NCBI GenBank assembly: GCA_040905685.1
Contig: JBBDRB010000010.1
Coordinates: forward strand, 1 to 56,186
From: JBBDMU01 sp040905685
Lineage (GTDB): Bacteria > Bacteroidota > Rhodothermia > Balneolales > Natronogracilivirgulaceae
Direction: 5' to 3'
Length of the DNA: 56,186 nt
The notes below the pieces were generated by a model. The model was not told the origin of the DNA. It searched no databases and worked only from the letters and a program-made list of their open reading frames with translations. Shown here one piece after another: positions 28,084-37,328 of this stretch. Within the stretch, counting starts at the first letter, position 1; each line of letters opens with the position of its first letter. A program made the translations under genes and the position numbers.

Positions 28084-28929
28084 ATGAATAAAATAATGCT
28101 GACTTTCCTGGTGCTGCTGATTATGACAGCCCAGGAAAGTATAGGACAGGCTCATGCGACATTAAATGTTGCGACATATAACCTACGTTATCTTAATGTC
28201 AATGACGGGGAAAACATTTGGCCGAACCGCAAAGACCATGTGAAAGGTCTGATCCGGTTCCACGAGTTCGATATTGTGGGAACGCAAGAGGCCGTGTTTG
28301 AACAGATCAACGATATCCTGGACCTGGAGGAATTTGCATTTACCGGCGTCGGTCGTGATGACGGTGAGCAGGCCGGAGAGCATTCGGCCATCTTGTACAG
28401 GAAAGATCGGTTGGAGCTGCTGCAGTCTGGAGATTTCTGGTTTAGTGAAACCCCCGAGATTCCTTCTCTGGGCTGGGATGCCCAATGCTGCAACAGGATA
28501 AGTTCATGGGCAAAATTCAGGGACCGGACCAGTAAACAGGAGTTCTATGTATTCAATGCCCATTTTGACCACCAGGGAGTTATTGCCCGGCGGGAATCGG
28601 CTAAATTGCTGAAAGAGAGGATCAATGAGATAGCCGGCGATGCCCCCGTTTTTGCCATGGGCGATTTTAATGCCTTACCTCAATCCGAACCGATCCAGAC
28701 CATGGTATCGTTTCTGGATGATGCCTACCATAAATCCGTCACGCCACCCTATGGACCGGTAGGCACTTCAAACGGTTTCCGGCTTACTTCCTCGCTGGAA
28801 AGAAGAATTGATTACATATTCATGAGCGATCAGATAGAGGTGCTTAAGTACGGGGTATTAACGGACTTCAATGAACAGCGTTTCCCCTCTGATCACCTTC
28901 CGGTTATGATAAAAGCCATAGTAAACTAA
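28084..28929 (+). CDS. Secreted endonuclease/exonuclease/phosphatase-fold hydrolase
   Basis: This 281-residue protein has a signal peptide (cleavage near SIGQA). It contains the full active-site series of the EEP superfamily: ATYNLRY, VGTQEAVFEQ, NAHFDHQG, MGDFNALP, RIDYIFMS and PSDHLPV. It should be a metal-dependent phosphoesterase. In Bacteroidota, exported EEP proteins near SusCD genes are common, and the superfamily includes phosphodiesterases for nucleic acids, inositol phosphates and sphingomyelin. It starts 26 bases after susD and precedes GH5 paralog C, so it is part of the susCD transcript. Confidence 0.9.
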   Translation: MNKIMLTFLVLLIMTAQESIGQAHATLNVATYNLRYLNVNDGENIWPNRKDHVKGLIRFHEFDIVGTQEAVFEQINDILDLEEFAFTGVGRDDGEQAGEHSAILYRKDRLELLQSGDFWFSETPEIPSLGWDAQCCNRISSWAKFRDRTSKQEFYVFNAHFDHQGVIARRESAKLLKERINEIAGDAPVFAMGDFNALPQSEPIQTMVSFLDDAYHKSVTPPYGPVGTSNGFRLTSSLERRIDYIFMSDQIEVLKYGVLTDFNEQRFPSDHLPVMIKAIVN

Positions 28930-28970
28930 GTGAGAGGCATTAACCCGGGGATAGGGTCGAATATTTTAAA

Positions 28971-30098
28971 ATGAGACAACTTCAAAATGTTATAGCAGCA
29001 CTTGTATTATTCACATTTATACCGATTGCATCATGTAGCCTGTTTAGTTCTTCTGACCCTGATCGAGCACCCGACCGGGAGATCCTGAGAGGTTTTAACA
29101 TCAGCCCGCAAGCTGATAATAATGTTTTGAATACGGTCATTGCCAGAACCGGTGCCAATGTGATCCGCTTAAGTTTTGGGGGCTCCAATCGTCTCGTGAA
29201 TAAAACAGCGCCCTACGATTTTAATGAAGCCGCCTTTCAGCATTTAAACCGGATCCTGGATTGGGCAGAACGCAGTGGTGTTCGTGTGATCATTGATCCC
29301 CATACCACACCGGGTACCAAAAGTGACTGGACGATCTATCCTGATGATGAGTTCTGGCAGGATGAATCCCTGCAGGAACATTTGATCAGGCTCTGGGTTC
29401 GTATTGCTACCGAAAACAAACACAGGGGGGATGTTATTGCCGGGTATGATCTGCTCAACGAGCCGTCTATTCCCGACCCCACCCAGTGCGGGGATAAGTG
29501 GAATGAACTGGTTGCCGTGTTGGTTGAAACCATCCGTGAAATTGATGACCGGAGTCCCATAATAATAGAGCCATCCGGCAAATTAGCCGGCGGTGACTGC
29601 CAGGGCAAAGGAGGACCCTACATCGGTCGTTTGACGGGACTTCAGGACTTGATTCTTCCGGATGATGATAATCTTATTGTGAGTCCCCATATATATGTTC
29701 CCCATCAATTTACACATCAGGGTGTGGAGGGGAATCCGGCCGGCGTTTCCTATCCCGGAGACATAAATAATATCTTTTGGGATAAAAATTTAATATCGTA
29801 CCGGATACAATCCATCAGGGATTTTCACTCCACACACCCGAATATCCCCATCCTGATCGGGGAATTCAGCGTGTCGCGGGCAGCGGGCCCTGATGGCGAT
29901 GTTTACCTGAACGACTTAATTTCGCTTATGGAGGATGAAGGCTGGGGTTGGACCTATCATGATTTACGTGGGTATACCGGATGGGATCCGGAAATGCCTT
30001 ATACCGATGGGCCACCCTACGGCGTGGAAGCAACTCCCCGGGACCGTGATGCCCCCCGTATGATTCTGCTCAGGGAGTTTTATTCAAAAAATAATTAG
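28971..30098 (+). CDS. GH5-family glycoside hydrolase lipoprotein, paralog C
   Basis: This 375-residue protein has a hydrophobic N-terminus ending IASC, a lipoprotein signal. The GH5 features are IDPHTTPGTKSDW, GYDLLNEP with acid/base Glu164, SPHIYVPH, and LIGEFSVS with nucleophile Glu298. It is closer to paralog A than to paralog B in the loop GGDCQGKGGPYIGR, which A has as GGECDGSGGRYIDR. It follows the EEP-family gene by 41 bases in the susCD transcript. Three intact copies in one locus suggest division of labour on one polymer. Confidence 0.9.
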   Translation: MRQLQNVIAALVLFTFIPIASCSLFSSSDPDRAPDREILRGFNISPQADNNVLNTVIARTGANVIRLSFGGSNRLVNKTAPYDFNEAAFQHLNRILDWAERSGVRVIIDPHTTPGTKSDWTIYPDDEFWQDESLQEHLIRLWVRIATENKHRGDVIAGYDLLNEPSIPDPTQCGDKWNELVAVLVETIREIDDRSPIIIEPSGKLAGGDCQGKGGPYIGRLTGLQDLILPDDDNLIVSPHIYVPHQFTHQGVEGNPAGVSYPGDINNIFWDKNLISYRIQSIRDFHSTHPNIPILIGEFSVSRAAGPDGDVYLNDLISLMEDEGWGWTYHDLRGYTGWDPEMPYTDGPPYGVEATPRDRDAPRMILLREFYSKNN

Positions 30099-30171
30099 CC
30101 GGACAGGAAAGCCTCAGCAGTCAACAGGTTGATTAGCATGAACTTTTAACATAAACAAAACAACATTCTCC

Positions 30172-31359
30172 ATGACTCATAATAGCCCCGTAAACAAGGC
30201 CATATTCCTCCTGATCTTATCGGGGTATATGCTTTATTCCTCAGCATATGCCCAGCCAAATCCGGATACGGAAGCCCCTATCCAATTTACTATGCAACAG
30301 ATCGCTTCGGAAAGCTATGAATCAGCGGGGGTTTTTGATGTGAACGGCGATGGAAATTTGGATATCATATCCGGATCATACTGGTATGAAGGCCCTGGTT
30401 TCCTTAGAAGGCATAAGACCCGGGATATTGAACGTCACGGGGAATATTGGGACGAATTTGCCACCATCCCCATGGATGTAAATGGTAATGGACGGATCGA
30501 CTTTATAACGGGAGGATGGTTTAGCAAACAAATTATCTGGCTTGAAAACCCGGGAAATAATGGGGAGTGGCCTGAACATATCATTGATGAGACCGGTAAT
30601 GTAGAAGCTATCGGGGCCTGGGATATTGACAATGACGGCCATTTGGAAATAGTTCCGAACAACCCCAACGATCCTCTTAAGTTTTATAAACTGGATAGAG
30701 ACAGTGACGGTGTGGCTCAGGGTACATTCACAAAGGTAGCGGTAGCAGACGGCCAGGGCCACGGGATCGGGTTCGGCGATATCAGCGGGAATGGACGGGG
30801 TGATTTCATCGTGAGCAATGGCTGGCTGGAATCTCCCCGGGATATGGAAAAGGGTACATGGACTATACATAACGATTTTGATTTTGGCAGTGCAAGCATA
30901 CCTATATTGGTTACGGATGTTAATGGAAACGGTATTAATGACCTGATCGTGGGACAGGCTCATGGATTTGGACTGGATTGGTATGAACAGACCCGGAATT
31001 CCTCAGAAGACCGAACCTGGATCAAACATCCAATGGACCTGGACAATTCCCAGTTTCATACGATGAAACTGGTCGATCTGGATGGAGACGGAGAAAATGA
31101 GCTGATAACGGGTAAACGGTATCGTGCCCACAATGACGGCGATCCGGGAGCTGATGATCCGATAGGGCTTTATTTCTTCAAATGGAATGGAGAGTCCTTT
31201 GATAAGCATACGATTGCCTACGGTCCCTTGGGAGAAGGAAAGGGAACCGGCATACAGTTTTCTGTTGCTGACCTGAGAGGAACAGGACGAATGGATATTA
31301 TAGTTGCCGGTAAGGACGGGCTTTATGTCCTGTATAACGATGGAACATCGAACAATTAA
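30172..31359 (+). CDS. Secreted FG-GAP/VCBS-repeat beta-propeller protein
   Basis: This 395-residue protein has a signal peptide ending SAYAQP. It has seven repeats with the calcium-binding pattern D-x-N/D-G-x-G/D: FDVNGDGNLDIISG, MDVNGNGRIDFITG, WDIDNDGHLEIVPN, GDISGNGRGDFIVS, TDVNGNGINDLIVG, VDLDGDGENELITG and ADLRGTGRMDIIVA. These predict a seven-bladed beta-propeller. No catalytic motif is visible; such proteins usually bind glycans or act as lyases in related families. It follows GH5 paralog C by 73 bases and the next gene starts 12 bases after its stop. Confidence 0.87.
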   Translation: MTHNSPVNKAIFLLILSGYMLYSSAYAQPNPDTEAPIQFTMQQIASESYESAGVFDVNGDGNLDIISGSYWYEGPGFLRRHKTRDIERHGEYWDEFATIPMDVNGNGRIDFITGGWFSKQIIWLENPGNNGEWPEHIIDETGNVEAIGAWDIDNDGHLEIVPNNPNDPLKFYKLDRDSDGVAQGTFTKVAVADGQGHGIGFGDISGNGRGDFIVSNGWLESPRDMEKGTWTIHNDFDFGSASIPILVTDVNGNGINDLIVGQAHGFGLDWYEQTRNSSEDRTWIKHPMDLDNSQFHTMKLVDLDGDGENELITGKRYRAHNDGDPGADDPIGLYFFKWNGESFDKHTIAYGPLGEGKGTGIQFSVADLRGTGRMDIIVAGKDGLYVLYNDGTSNN

Positions 31360-31371
31360 TCAACGTCATTT

Positions 31372-32622
31372 ATGGGAAAGATTCGAATACCGGTTACTAT
31401 CATTTGCCTGTTGCTGGCATTCACCGCTGTAGCAGCAAAGCAAACCGGTATGGCACCGTCTCTGCAGCCCCCATTGGCTCTGGAAGACGGCGACCGGGTC
31501 GTATTGCTGGGCAACTCCCTGTTCGAAAATGAATTAAGATACGGGTACCTTGAATATGCCCTGACGACGCGATGGGCTGACCGGGATGTGAGTTTTCGCA
31601 ATTTAGGCTGGACGGGCGATACGGTGTTCGGGGAGGCACGCGGCTATTTTACCAACCCTCCGGATGCTTATGGTCACCTTATCGATCAGTTGGAAAAAGC
31701 CAGGCCCACCATGGTCATCCTGGCTTACGGCACCAATGAAGCCTACGAAGGGGCAAAAGGACTGGACCGGTATATCGAGGGACTGAACCGGCTGCTTGAC
31801 AAGATTGATGAACTGAACGCGCGGGTTGTCATGCTTTCGCCTATTCCCCATTTTCCGGTTGTGGCCCGCCCGGAAATAAACACGAGCCACAACGAAAACC
31901 TGACTCTTTACACAAAGGCCCAATCCGGCGTGGCCGACAAAAGGGGGGTCCCCTTTATTGATGTTTTTACCACCTTACGGCAGAATAGCCGGACCGGAGA
32001 GCTGACGACCAATGGGATGCATTTGAACGAACGGGGCTATTATTACCTGGCCCGGGAAATGGAAAAACAGCTGGGGCTTCGGGAACGCACCTGGTCGGTC
32101 CACATCGATGCAGAAAAGCTTCAGGCCGACAGACAGGGAGCCGTAATCTGGGATCTGGCCGCAGACGATGCGGAGCCCGGGGTGATGACCTTCAAGGTGC
32201 TCGATGCAACGCTGCCCTTTCCCCGACCCGAAGGAGGGGCTGCATCCGGACCGGCCGCCGGCCGCACCCTGCGTATTACCGGCCTGGCGCAAGGGTACTA
32301 TTCTTTTAGCATGGATGGCCGCCAGGTTGCCAGCGCTACGGCCCGGGAGTGGTCTGACGGGGTGGCGCTGTCCGGGGAACCGGCCCTGAGGCAGGCCGGA
32401 AAGCTGCGGGAACATATCGTACGAAAAAACGCCATGTTTTTTTATCAGTACCGTCCTCAGAACCGAACCTATCTGCTTGGGTTCCGTTCACATGAACAGG
32501 GCAATAACGCCGTCGAACTGGAGCAGTACGATAAGTTTATCGAAGAGCTGGAGGCCGGCATCGCCGGTCTGCGTAGCCCCGCACCGGTGATCTGCCGGTT
32601 AACCCCAACGCAAAGAAACTGA
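31372..32622 (+). CDS. Secreted SGNH/GDSL-type hydrolase
   Basis: This 416-residue protein has a signal peptide (ends near AVAAKQ). Block I is VVLLGNSLFE, with Ser49 as the nucleophile in GNS rather than GDS. Block III is ILAYGTNEAYEG, and the catalytic His lies in TTNGMHLNERGYYYLA, where the residue three before His is Asn rather than the usual Asp. This matches the SGNH subgroup commonly found beside PVC-type cytochromes. It is likely an esterase on acylated sugars. The next gene, a giant PVC-type cytochrome, starts 10 bases after its stop. By eye the base composition is noticeably more GC-rich than to the left. Confidence 0.85.
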   Translation: MGKIRIPVTIICLLLAFTAVAAKQTGMAPSLQPPLALEDGDRVVLLGNSLFENELRYGYLEYALTTRWADRDVSFRNLGWTGDTVFGEARGYFTNPPDAYGHLIDQLEKARPTMVILAYGTNEAYEGAKGLDRYIEGLNRLLDKIDELNARVVMLSPIPHFPVVARPEINTSHNENLTLYTKAQSGVADKRGVPFIDVFTTLRQNSRTGELTTNGMHLNERGYYYLAREMEKQLGLRERTWSVHIDAEKLQADRQGAVIWDLAADDAEPGVMTFKVLDATLPFPRPEGGAASGPAAGRTLRITGLAQGYYSFSMDGRQVASATAREWSDGVALSGEPALRQAGKLREHIVRKNAMFFYQYRPQNRTYLLGFRSHEQGNNAVELEQYDKFIEELEAGIAGLRSPAPVICRLTPTQRN

Positions 32623-32632
32623 AAGCAAGGAT

Positions 32633-35600
32633 ATGACCGATACAACCGAAAAGGGGGGATTACAAAGCCCTGAAGATGAAAATACGCTACGGATGGCTTG
32701 CCGCATGCTCCTGCTTGCTTCTTTATTATTTGCCGCCGTCCCGGTACTGGCCCAGGACGATCTGCGCAGCATTCCGGATGCGGATCCTGGCCACCAGCTG
32801 GAGATGCTGCATGCCGCCGAGGGCTTTGAGGTCAATTTGTTCGCATCGGAGCCTATGCTGGTCAAACCCATCCAGATGAACTGGGACGCAGAAGGAAGGC
32901 TTTGGGTGGTCGGGAGCGCAACCTACCCCCAGCTGAAGCCCGGCGAGATTCCCAACGACAAAATTTATGTACTCGAGGATACCGACGGTGACGGGGCCGC
33001 CGATAAGTCTACGGTATTTGCAGATGGACTGCTGATGCCTACGGGCATATTGCCGGGGGACGGGGGAGCCTATGTGGCCAATTCAACCGAGCTGATCCAC
33101 CTAAGCGATACCGACGGAGACGGGAAGGCTGATAAGAGACGGGTCGTACTCAGTGGATTCGGAACAGCCGACACCCATCATTTGATCAATACGTTTAAAT
33201 GGGGCCCGGAAGGAAAGCTGTATTTTAACCAGGCCATCTATATATTCAGCCACGTGGAAACGCCGTGGGGCATGCGGCGCCTCGAAGGGGGCGGTACATG
33301 GCAGCTGCGGCCGGAAACCCTGGATCTGGAGGTGTTTTCCCGGGGGCTTGTCAACCCGTGGGGATTGCAGTTTGGACGGTGGGGAGCCTCGTTTTTAACG
33401 GACGGTGCCGGCGGAGAGGGGCTTAATTACGCCTTTCCGGGGGCTACGTTTACCGCTTCTCCGGGGGCCGAACGGTTTATGCCCGGGCTGAATCCCGGCC
33501 AGCCCAAACATTCCGGTCTGGAGGTTGTATCGGGTCGTCACCTGCCGGCTTCCTGGGAAGGAAATTTTATTACCAACGATTACCGGGCAAACCGCATTAA
33601 CCGCTTTGTGGTGGAGGAACAGGGAAGCGGCTTTGTTTCCACCCAGGCCGAAGATCTGCTGTGGACCGACCACGTGGCTTTTCGTCCGGTAGACGTGACC
33701 GTGGGCCCCGACGGGGCCTTGTATGTGGCCGACTGGTACAACCCGATCATCCAGCACGGGGAAGTCGATTTTCGAGACCCGCGCCGCGATCAGCAGCACG
33801 GACGCATCTGGCGCATCACGGCCAAAGATCAGCCCCTGGTAACCCCGCCCCGTTTGGCCGGGGCCGGAGTCATGGATCTTTTGGAAGCCTTAAAGCTTCC
33901 GGAGAACTGGACCCGCGCTCAGGCTAAACAAGAGCTCAAAGAGCTTGGGACGAAAGCAGTGGTCCCGGCCCTGGAAGCCTGGACCGGTGAGCTGGATGCC
34001 TCGGAAGCGGATTATGAACATCACCTGCTCGAAGCCCTGTGGGTCTATCAGGCCCTGGATGTGGTCAACGAATCGCTGCTCGGGAAGCTGCTGAACGCCG
34101 GAGAACATAATGCAAGGGCGGCGGCGGTAAGGGTATTGTCTTCCTGGCAGGACCGCATCGGCTCTGCAGCCGGGGAGCTGCTCGTCAAGGCGGCCTCCGA
34201 TGAACACCCGAGGGTACGACTCGAAGCCGTTGTGGCCCTGCGCGGCCAAGCCCACGCTGAGGCGGCCAAAACGGCTTTATCCGTTTTGGACCAGCCGATG
34301 GATTCGTACCTGGATTTTGCCCTGTGGCAGACGGTGCGCGAGTTGGAACCCTACTGGATGGAAAAAGTTCAAGCCGACCCGGATTATTTTGCCGGAGCGG
34401 ACAAAGCCGCCTTTGCCCTGAAATCCGCAGGCCATCCCGATGCCGTTCCCTACCTGATGCAGCTCTACAGCCAGGGTCAGGTTCCCGCCGCCTATCGCGA
34501 CGATGTTCTGGAAGCGGTGGCCGAACGGGGCGGTATCGGAGAGATAAACCAGCTATTTAACCTGGCCGTGGGCAATGCCACCCTCCATGACGAGGGCCGT
34601 GTGGCCTACTTTCATGCCCTGGAGGAGGCCATGAACCGGCAGACGATCAAGCCGGACCAGGACACAGATCGACTGGCGCCTTTTATAAGCGATGAAGAGG
34701 AAGCTGTGGCCGTAAGTGCGGTGAGGCTGGCCGGGAACTGGCAAAAGACTGGTTTCCGTGACCGCCTGGAAGCCCTGGCCACCGGCCCTAACGAAACCCT
34801 GCAGCAAGCGGCCCTGTCGGCCCTGTCCGCTTTTGACGATGAGCCGGCCCGGCATTTTTTAGCAGGCCTGACCGGAGCGGAACATCCGCACAGGCTGCGC
34901 ATGCAGGCCGCTGCCCAGCTCGTTTCCTTTGACGTTGAACAGGCGGCCAGAATGGCCGTCGCCGTTCTGGGGGACCTTCCGCGCGGTACTGATGCCTCGG
35001 AATTGTTTTCATCTTTTTTATCCCGGGCCAACCGAACCCGGGCGCTGGCCGGGGAACTGTCTGCGACACCCATCCCGGCCTGGCTGGCCAATGCCGGAAT
35101 GCAGGCTATTCAGCAGCACATCCCCTCGAACCGCCGCGATAGCGACGATACCCAGGCGCTAAGGAAGGCATTGGAAGCATCCGGGGGCAAGCTGCCACCG
35201 GAACGTATGCCGCAGGAGCTGACCGATCAGCAGATCAACATCCTGGAGCGGGACGTGAGAACCACGGCCGATCCGGAAAAGGGCGAGTTGATTTACCGGA
35301 GAAATGCTCTCATGTGCCAGAACTGCCATGCACTCGGTGGCGCAGGCGGACTGGCCGGACCTGATTTGAGCAGTCTGGGTACGAGCGCCCCGACGGATAA
35401 TATCATCCGGGCCCTGCTTTCTCCAAATGCAAACGTCAAGGAGGGATATACCCTTACACGCGTGGAGCGCACTGACGGCAGTCAGGTTATGGGTACGCTC
35501 ATCCGCGAGACCCCTTCGGAGATCGTGTTGCGCAATGCCGCCGACCAGCCGGTATCCATACCCGCCGGTCAGGTAGCATCCCGGCAGATCATGCAGGGCT

Positions 35601-36163
35601 CACTGATGCCGCCTGGGCTGACGGCCAGTCTGGAGCGCGAAGAATTCATCGATCTGGTTGGTTTTCTCTCCAGCCTCGGAGAACCTGGGGATTACCGGGG
35701 CGCGGGTACGCAGATGGTCCGGCGCTGGCGCACGCTTGCCGATAGTCCGGAAACCAGGGAGCTGATACGCGAGCATGGACCGGATTATCCGGCCAGGGAA
35801 AGCGGCTCGCTGCAATGGCGGCCGGCCTACAGCCTCGTATCGGGTGATCTTCCGTCGGGGAATGTCCCGGTCGTTGAAGTGGAGGCAGACCGTAAGTTCA
35901 GCTACGTTTGGTTTGAAGTTGAAGTGCTGAGTGCGGGCAATGTAGAGCTGTCGTTTAAAATGCCGGGCCAATACATCACCGGCTGGTCCGGCTCCGAACA
36001 ACTCAGCGTTCAGGATCATACCGCAGGGGTGAGACTTGGCGAGGGTATCCACCGGATCACGCTGGCTGTTGACCGGAATATGTCCGGGGAGCAGCCCCTG
36101 AACATTGAACTTATTGAGTCTGGCCAGGATGCGGCCCGCGCAAGGCCTGTGACGGGCAAATAG
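32633..36163 (+). CDS. PVC-type heme-binding CxxCH protein (dehydrogenase-like propeller, HEAT repeats, cytochrome c)
   Basis: This 1176-residue protein has a leader before a signal-like segment (MACRMLLLASLLFAAVPVLAQ), so the ATG at 32693 is a credible alternative start. The N-terminal PVC-type domain (about 60-400: GFEVNLFASEPMLVKPIQMNWDAEG, ADTHHLINTFKWGPEGKLYF, VDVTVGPDGALYVADWYNP) is a glucose-dehydrogenase-like propeller. HEAT-like helical repeats follow (about 410-860), then a c-type cytochrome with CQNCH at 895-899. A C-terminal jelly-roll-like region comes last (about 1060-1176). It probably oxidises a sugar or polyol in the periplasm and passes electrons to the heme. It is coupled to the SGNH hydrolase gene and ends at a bidirectional terminator. 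Confidence 0.9.
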   Translation: MTDTTEKGGLQSPEDENTLRMACRMLLLASLLFAAVPVLAQDDLRSIPDADPGHQLEMLHAAEGFEVNLFASEPMLVKPIQMNWDAEGRLWVVGSATYPQLKPGEIPNDKIYVLEDTDGDGAADKSTVFADGLLMPTGILPGDGGAYVANSTELIHLSDTDGDGKADKRRVVLSGFGTADTHHLINTFKWGPEGKLYFNQAIYIFSHVETPWGMRRLEGGGTWQLRPETLDLEVFSRGLVNPWGLQFGRWGASFLTDGAGGEGLNYAFPGATFTASPGAERFMPGLNPGQPKHSGLEVVSGRHLPASWEGNFITNDYRANRINRFVVEEQGSGFVSTQAEDLLWTDHVAFRPVDVTVGPDGALYVADWYNPIIQHGEVDFRDPRRDQQHGRIWRITAKDQPLVTPPRLAGAGVMDLLEALKLPENWTRAQAKQELKELGTKAVVPALEAWTGELDASEADYEHHLLEALWVYQALDVVNESLLGKLLNAGEHNARAAAVRVLSSWQDRIGSAAGELLVKAASDEHPRVRLEAVVALRGQAHAEAAKTALSVLDQPMDSYLDFALWQTVRELEPYWMEKVQADPDYFAGADKAAFALKSAGHPDAVPYLMQLYSQGQVPAAYRDDVLEAVAERGGIGEINQLFNLAVGNATLHDEGRVAYFHALEEAMNRQTIKPDQDTDRLAPFISDEEEAVAVSAVRLAGNWQKTGFRDRLEALATGPNETLQQAALSALSAFDDEPARHFLAGLTGAEHPHRLRMQAAAQLVSFDVEQAARMAVAVLGDLPRGTDASELFSSFLSRANRTRALAGELSATPIPAWLANAGMQAIQQHIPSNRRDSDDTQALRKALEASGGKLPPERMPQELTDQQINILERDVRTTADPEKGELIYRRNALMCQNCHALGGAGGLAGPDLSSLGTSAPTDNIIRALLSPNANVKEGYTLTRVERTDGSQVMGTLIRETPSEIVLRNAADQPVSIPAGQVASRQIMQGSLMPPGLTASLEREEFIDLVGFLSSLGEPGDYRGAGTQMVRRWRTLADSPETRELIREHGPDYPARESGSLQWRPAYSLVSGDLPSGNVPVVEVEADRKFSYVWFEVEVLSAGNVELSFKMPGQYITGWSGSEQLSVQDHTAGVRLGEGIHRITLAVDRNMSGEQPLNIELIESGQDAARARPVTGK

Positions 36164-36171
36164 TCCTGTAC

Positions 36172-36213
36172 AAAAAAACCACCCTGTGGAAAAGTAAACA
36201 GGGTGGTTTTTTT
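36172..36213. terminator. Bidirectional Rho-independent terminator
   Basis: Arms AAAAAAACCACCCTGT (36172-36187) and ACAGGGTGGTTTTTTT (36198-36213) are perfectly complementary with a 10-base loop. The A and T tracts let it work in both directions, between the convergent cytochrome and FKBP genes. Confidence 0.92.
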
Positions 36214-36228
36214 AAGTTATGCAGTGCC

Positions 36229-37185
36229 TCAGTTAATTTCTAAAAGCTCAACCTCATATATAACAGGAGAATATGGTTTTGTTTGAACAATTTCACCATC
36301 TTCAGCCAACTGTTCGCGTAGCGCCTGGGGAATAACCTGGACACTTTTACCGAACGCTAGTTTTGACGGCATGATCAATTTAGCTTTTTCGCCTTCTTCC
36401 ATCAGAAGTATGCCGTTCTTAAATCCGGTCACCAGCTGATTATCGTTTAAATGAACCTGTTCAGGATCCCCGTCCAGGGTGGATTGAATAACGGTCCCAT
36501 CCAGGTATTTACGGGTATAATGAAATTTCACCTGGCTATTGATGTTCGGTTGATCTCCGGAACCCTCTTCCTTTAAGACGTAATAAAGTCCATTGGGATA
36601 GGATTCGGCATCAGGTTCATTGAGTTCAAGGTATGCCTCAATGGTATCCATCTCCTCCTCGTAGATCTCCTCTTCGGTTTTTACCTCAACCAGGTCTACT
36701 TCAAGGATAAAATTGGAGTAGGAATCGAACAGCTCATCATGGCTGTAGTTTTCATAGGCCTGAACGGACGGTATATAGAACCGGAACTTTTCCCCCTCTC
36801 TCATGCCACCGATTTCATAATTCAGGCCGGCAGGATGAATCGCATTTAGGTTCAAATCGAAACTATTGCTGAACCTGAGCGGAGCCAGAATATCGGTATG
36901 CGATTCTATCTCGTGGCCACCCGTCAAATGGGTCATCGTATACAGGATACCGACGACGTGGTCTTCGACGACCTGTTTGCCCTGGGCATTTTCGGTCAGC
37001 TTTTCAACATAAACGCCGCTGGAAGCCTTTTCAGCCTCTATATCATTGGCTTCAAGGTAGGCTGTTATAGCTTCGTCATCTTCCCGGACCTGCCGTTCAT
37101 AGTCGGTTTCGCCGGAGTCAAAGCAGCCTTGCATAGACAGCGGAAGTACAATTGCGCAGAAATATAAGCGTATTTTTTTATTCAT
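36229..37185 (-). CDS. FKBP-type peptidyl-prolyl isomerase lipoprotein, two FKBP-like domains
   Basis: This 318-residue protein has a lipoprotein signal with MQGC (Cys21). Two FKBP-like domains follow. The first (about 60-170) is degenerate. The second (about 205-318) has the family core: QVKFHYTRKYLDGTVIQST, LVTGFKNGILLMEEGEKAKLIMPSKLAFG and VIYEVELLEI. It should assist folding of exported or outer-membrane proteins in the periplasm. It lies downstream of the sigma/anti-sigma pair on the same strand with a 143-base gap, so co-transcription is possible but unproven. Confidence 0.88.
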   Translation of the reverse strand: MNKKIRLYFCAIVLPLSMQGCFDSGETDYERQVREDDEAITAYLEANDIEAEKASSGVYVEKLTENAQGKQVVEDHVVGILYTMTHLTGGHEIESHTDILAPLRFSNSFDLNLNAIHPAGLNYEIGGMREGEKFRFYIPSVQAYENYSHDELFDSYSNFILEVDLVEVKTEEEIYEEEMDTIEAYLELNEPDAESYPNGLYYVLKEEGSGDQPNINSQVKFHYTRKYLDGTVIQSTLDGDPEQVHLNDNQLVTGFKNGILLMEEGEKAKLIMPSKLAFGKSVQVIPQALREQLAEDGEIVQTKPYSPVIYEVELLEIN

Positions 37186-37207
37186 GGGTTTACCAGTATT
37201 GTTAGGG

Positions 37208-37272
37208 TTTTTCCGGGCCGGGAGTCCATGAGCAAACCGGGCTATGGTTGCTCAGGTTTTCCGGGAGCCGGG
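37208..37272. repeat. Repeat-flanked hairpin between the FKBP and anti-sigma genes
   Basis: TTTTTCCGGGCCGGGA (from 37208) and TTTTCCGGGAGCCGGGA (from 37256) form an imperfect direct repeat around a hairpin whose arms are TGAGCAAACC (37229-37238) and GGTTGCTCA (37246-37254), with one bulged base. No T tract follows on the leftward strand, so it is not an obvious terminator. A processing or regulatory structure is possible. Confidence 0.4.
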
Positions 37273-37328
37273 ATAAGCAGTTGTTTACTGCTGACCATAC
37301 GAGGGTGGGTGTAGTTTCGCTACAGGGG

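Noticed and set aside
34612..35091. Leftward open frame of 159 codons inside the PVC-type cytochrome gene
   Set aside because: Long antisense frames are expected in GC-rich coding DNA; the sense strand encodes clear HEAT-like repeats.
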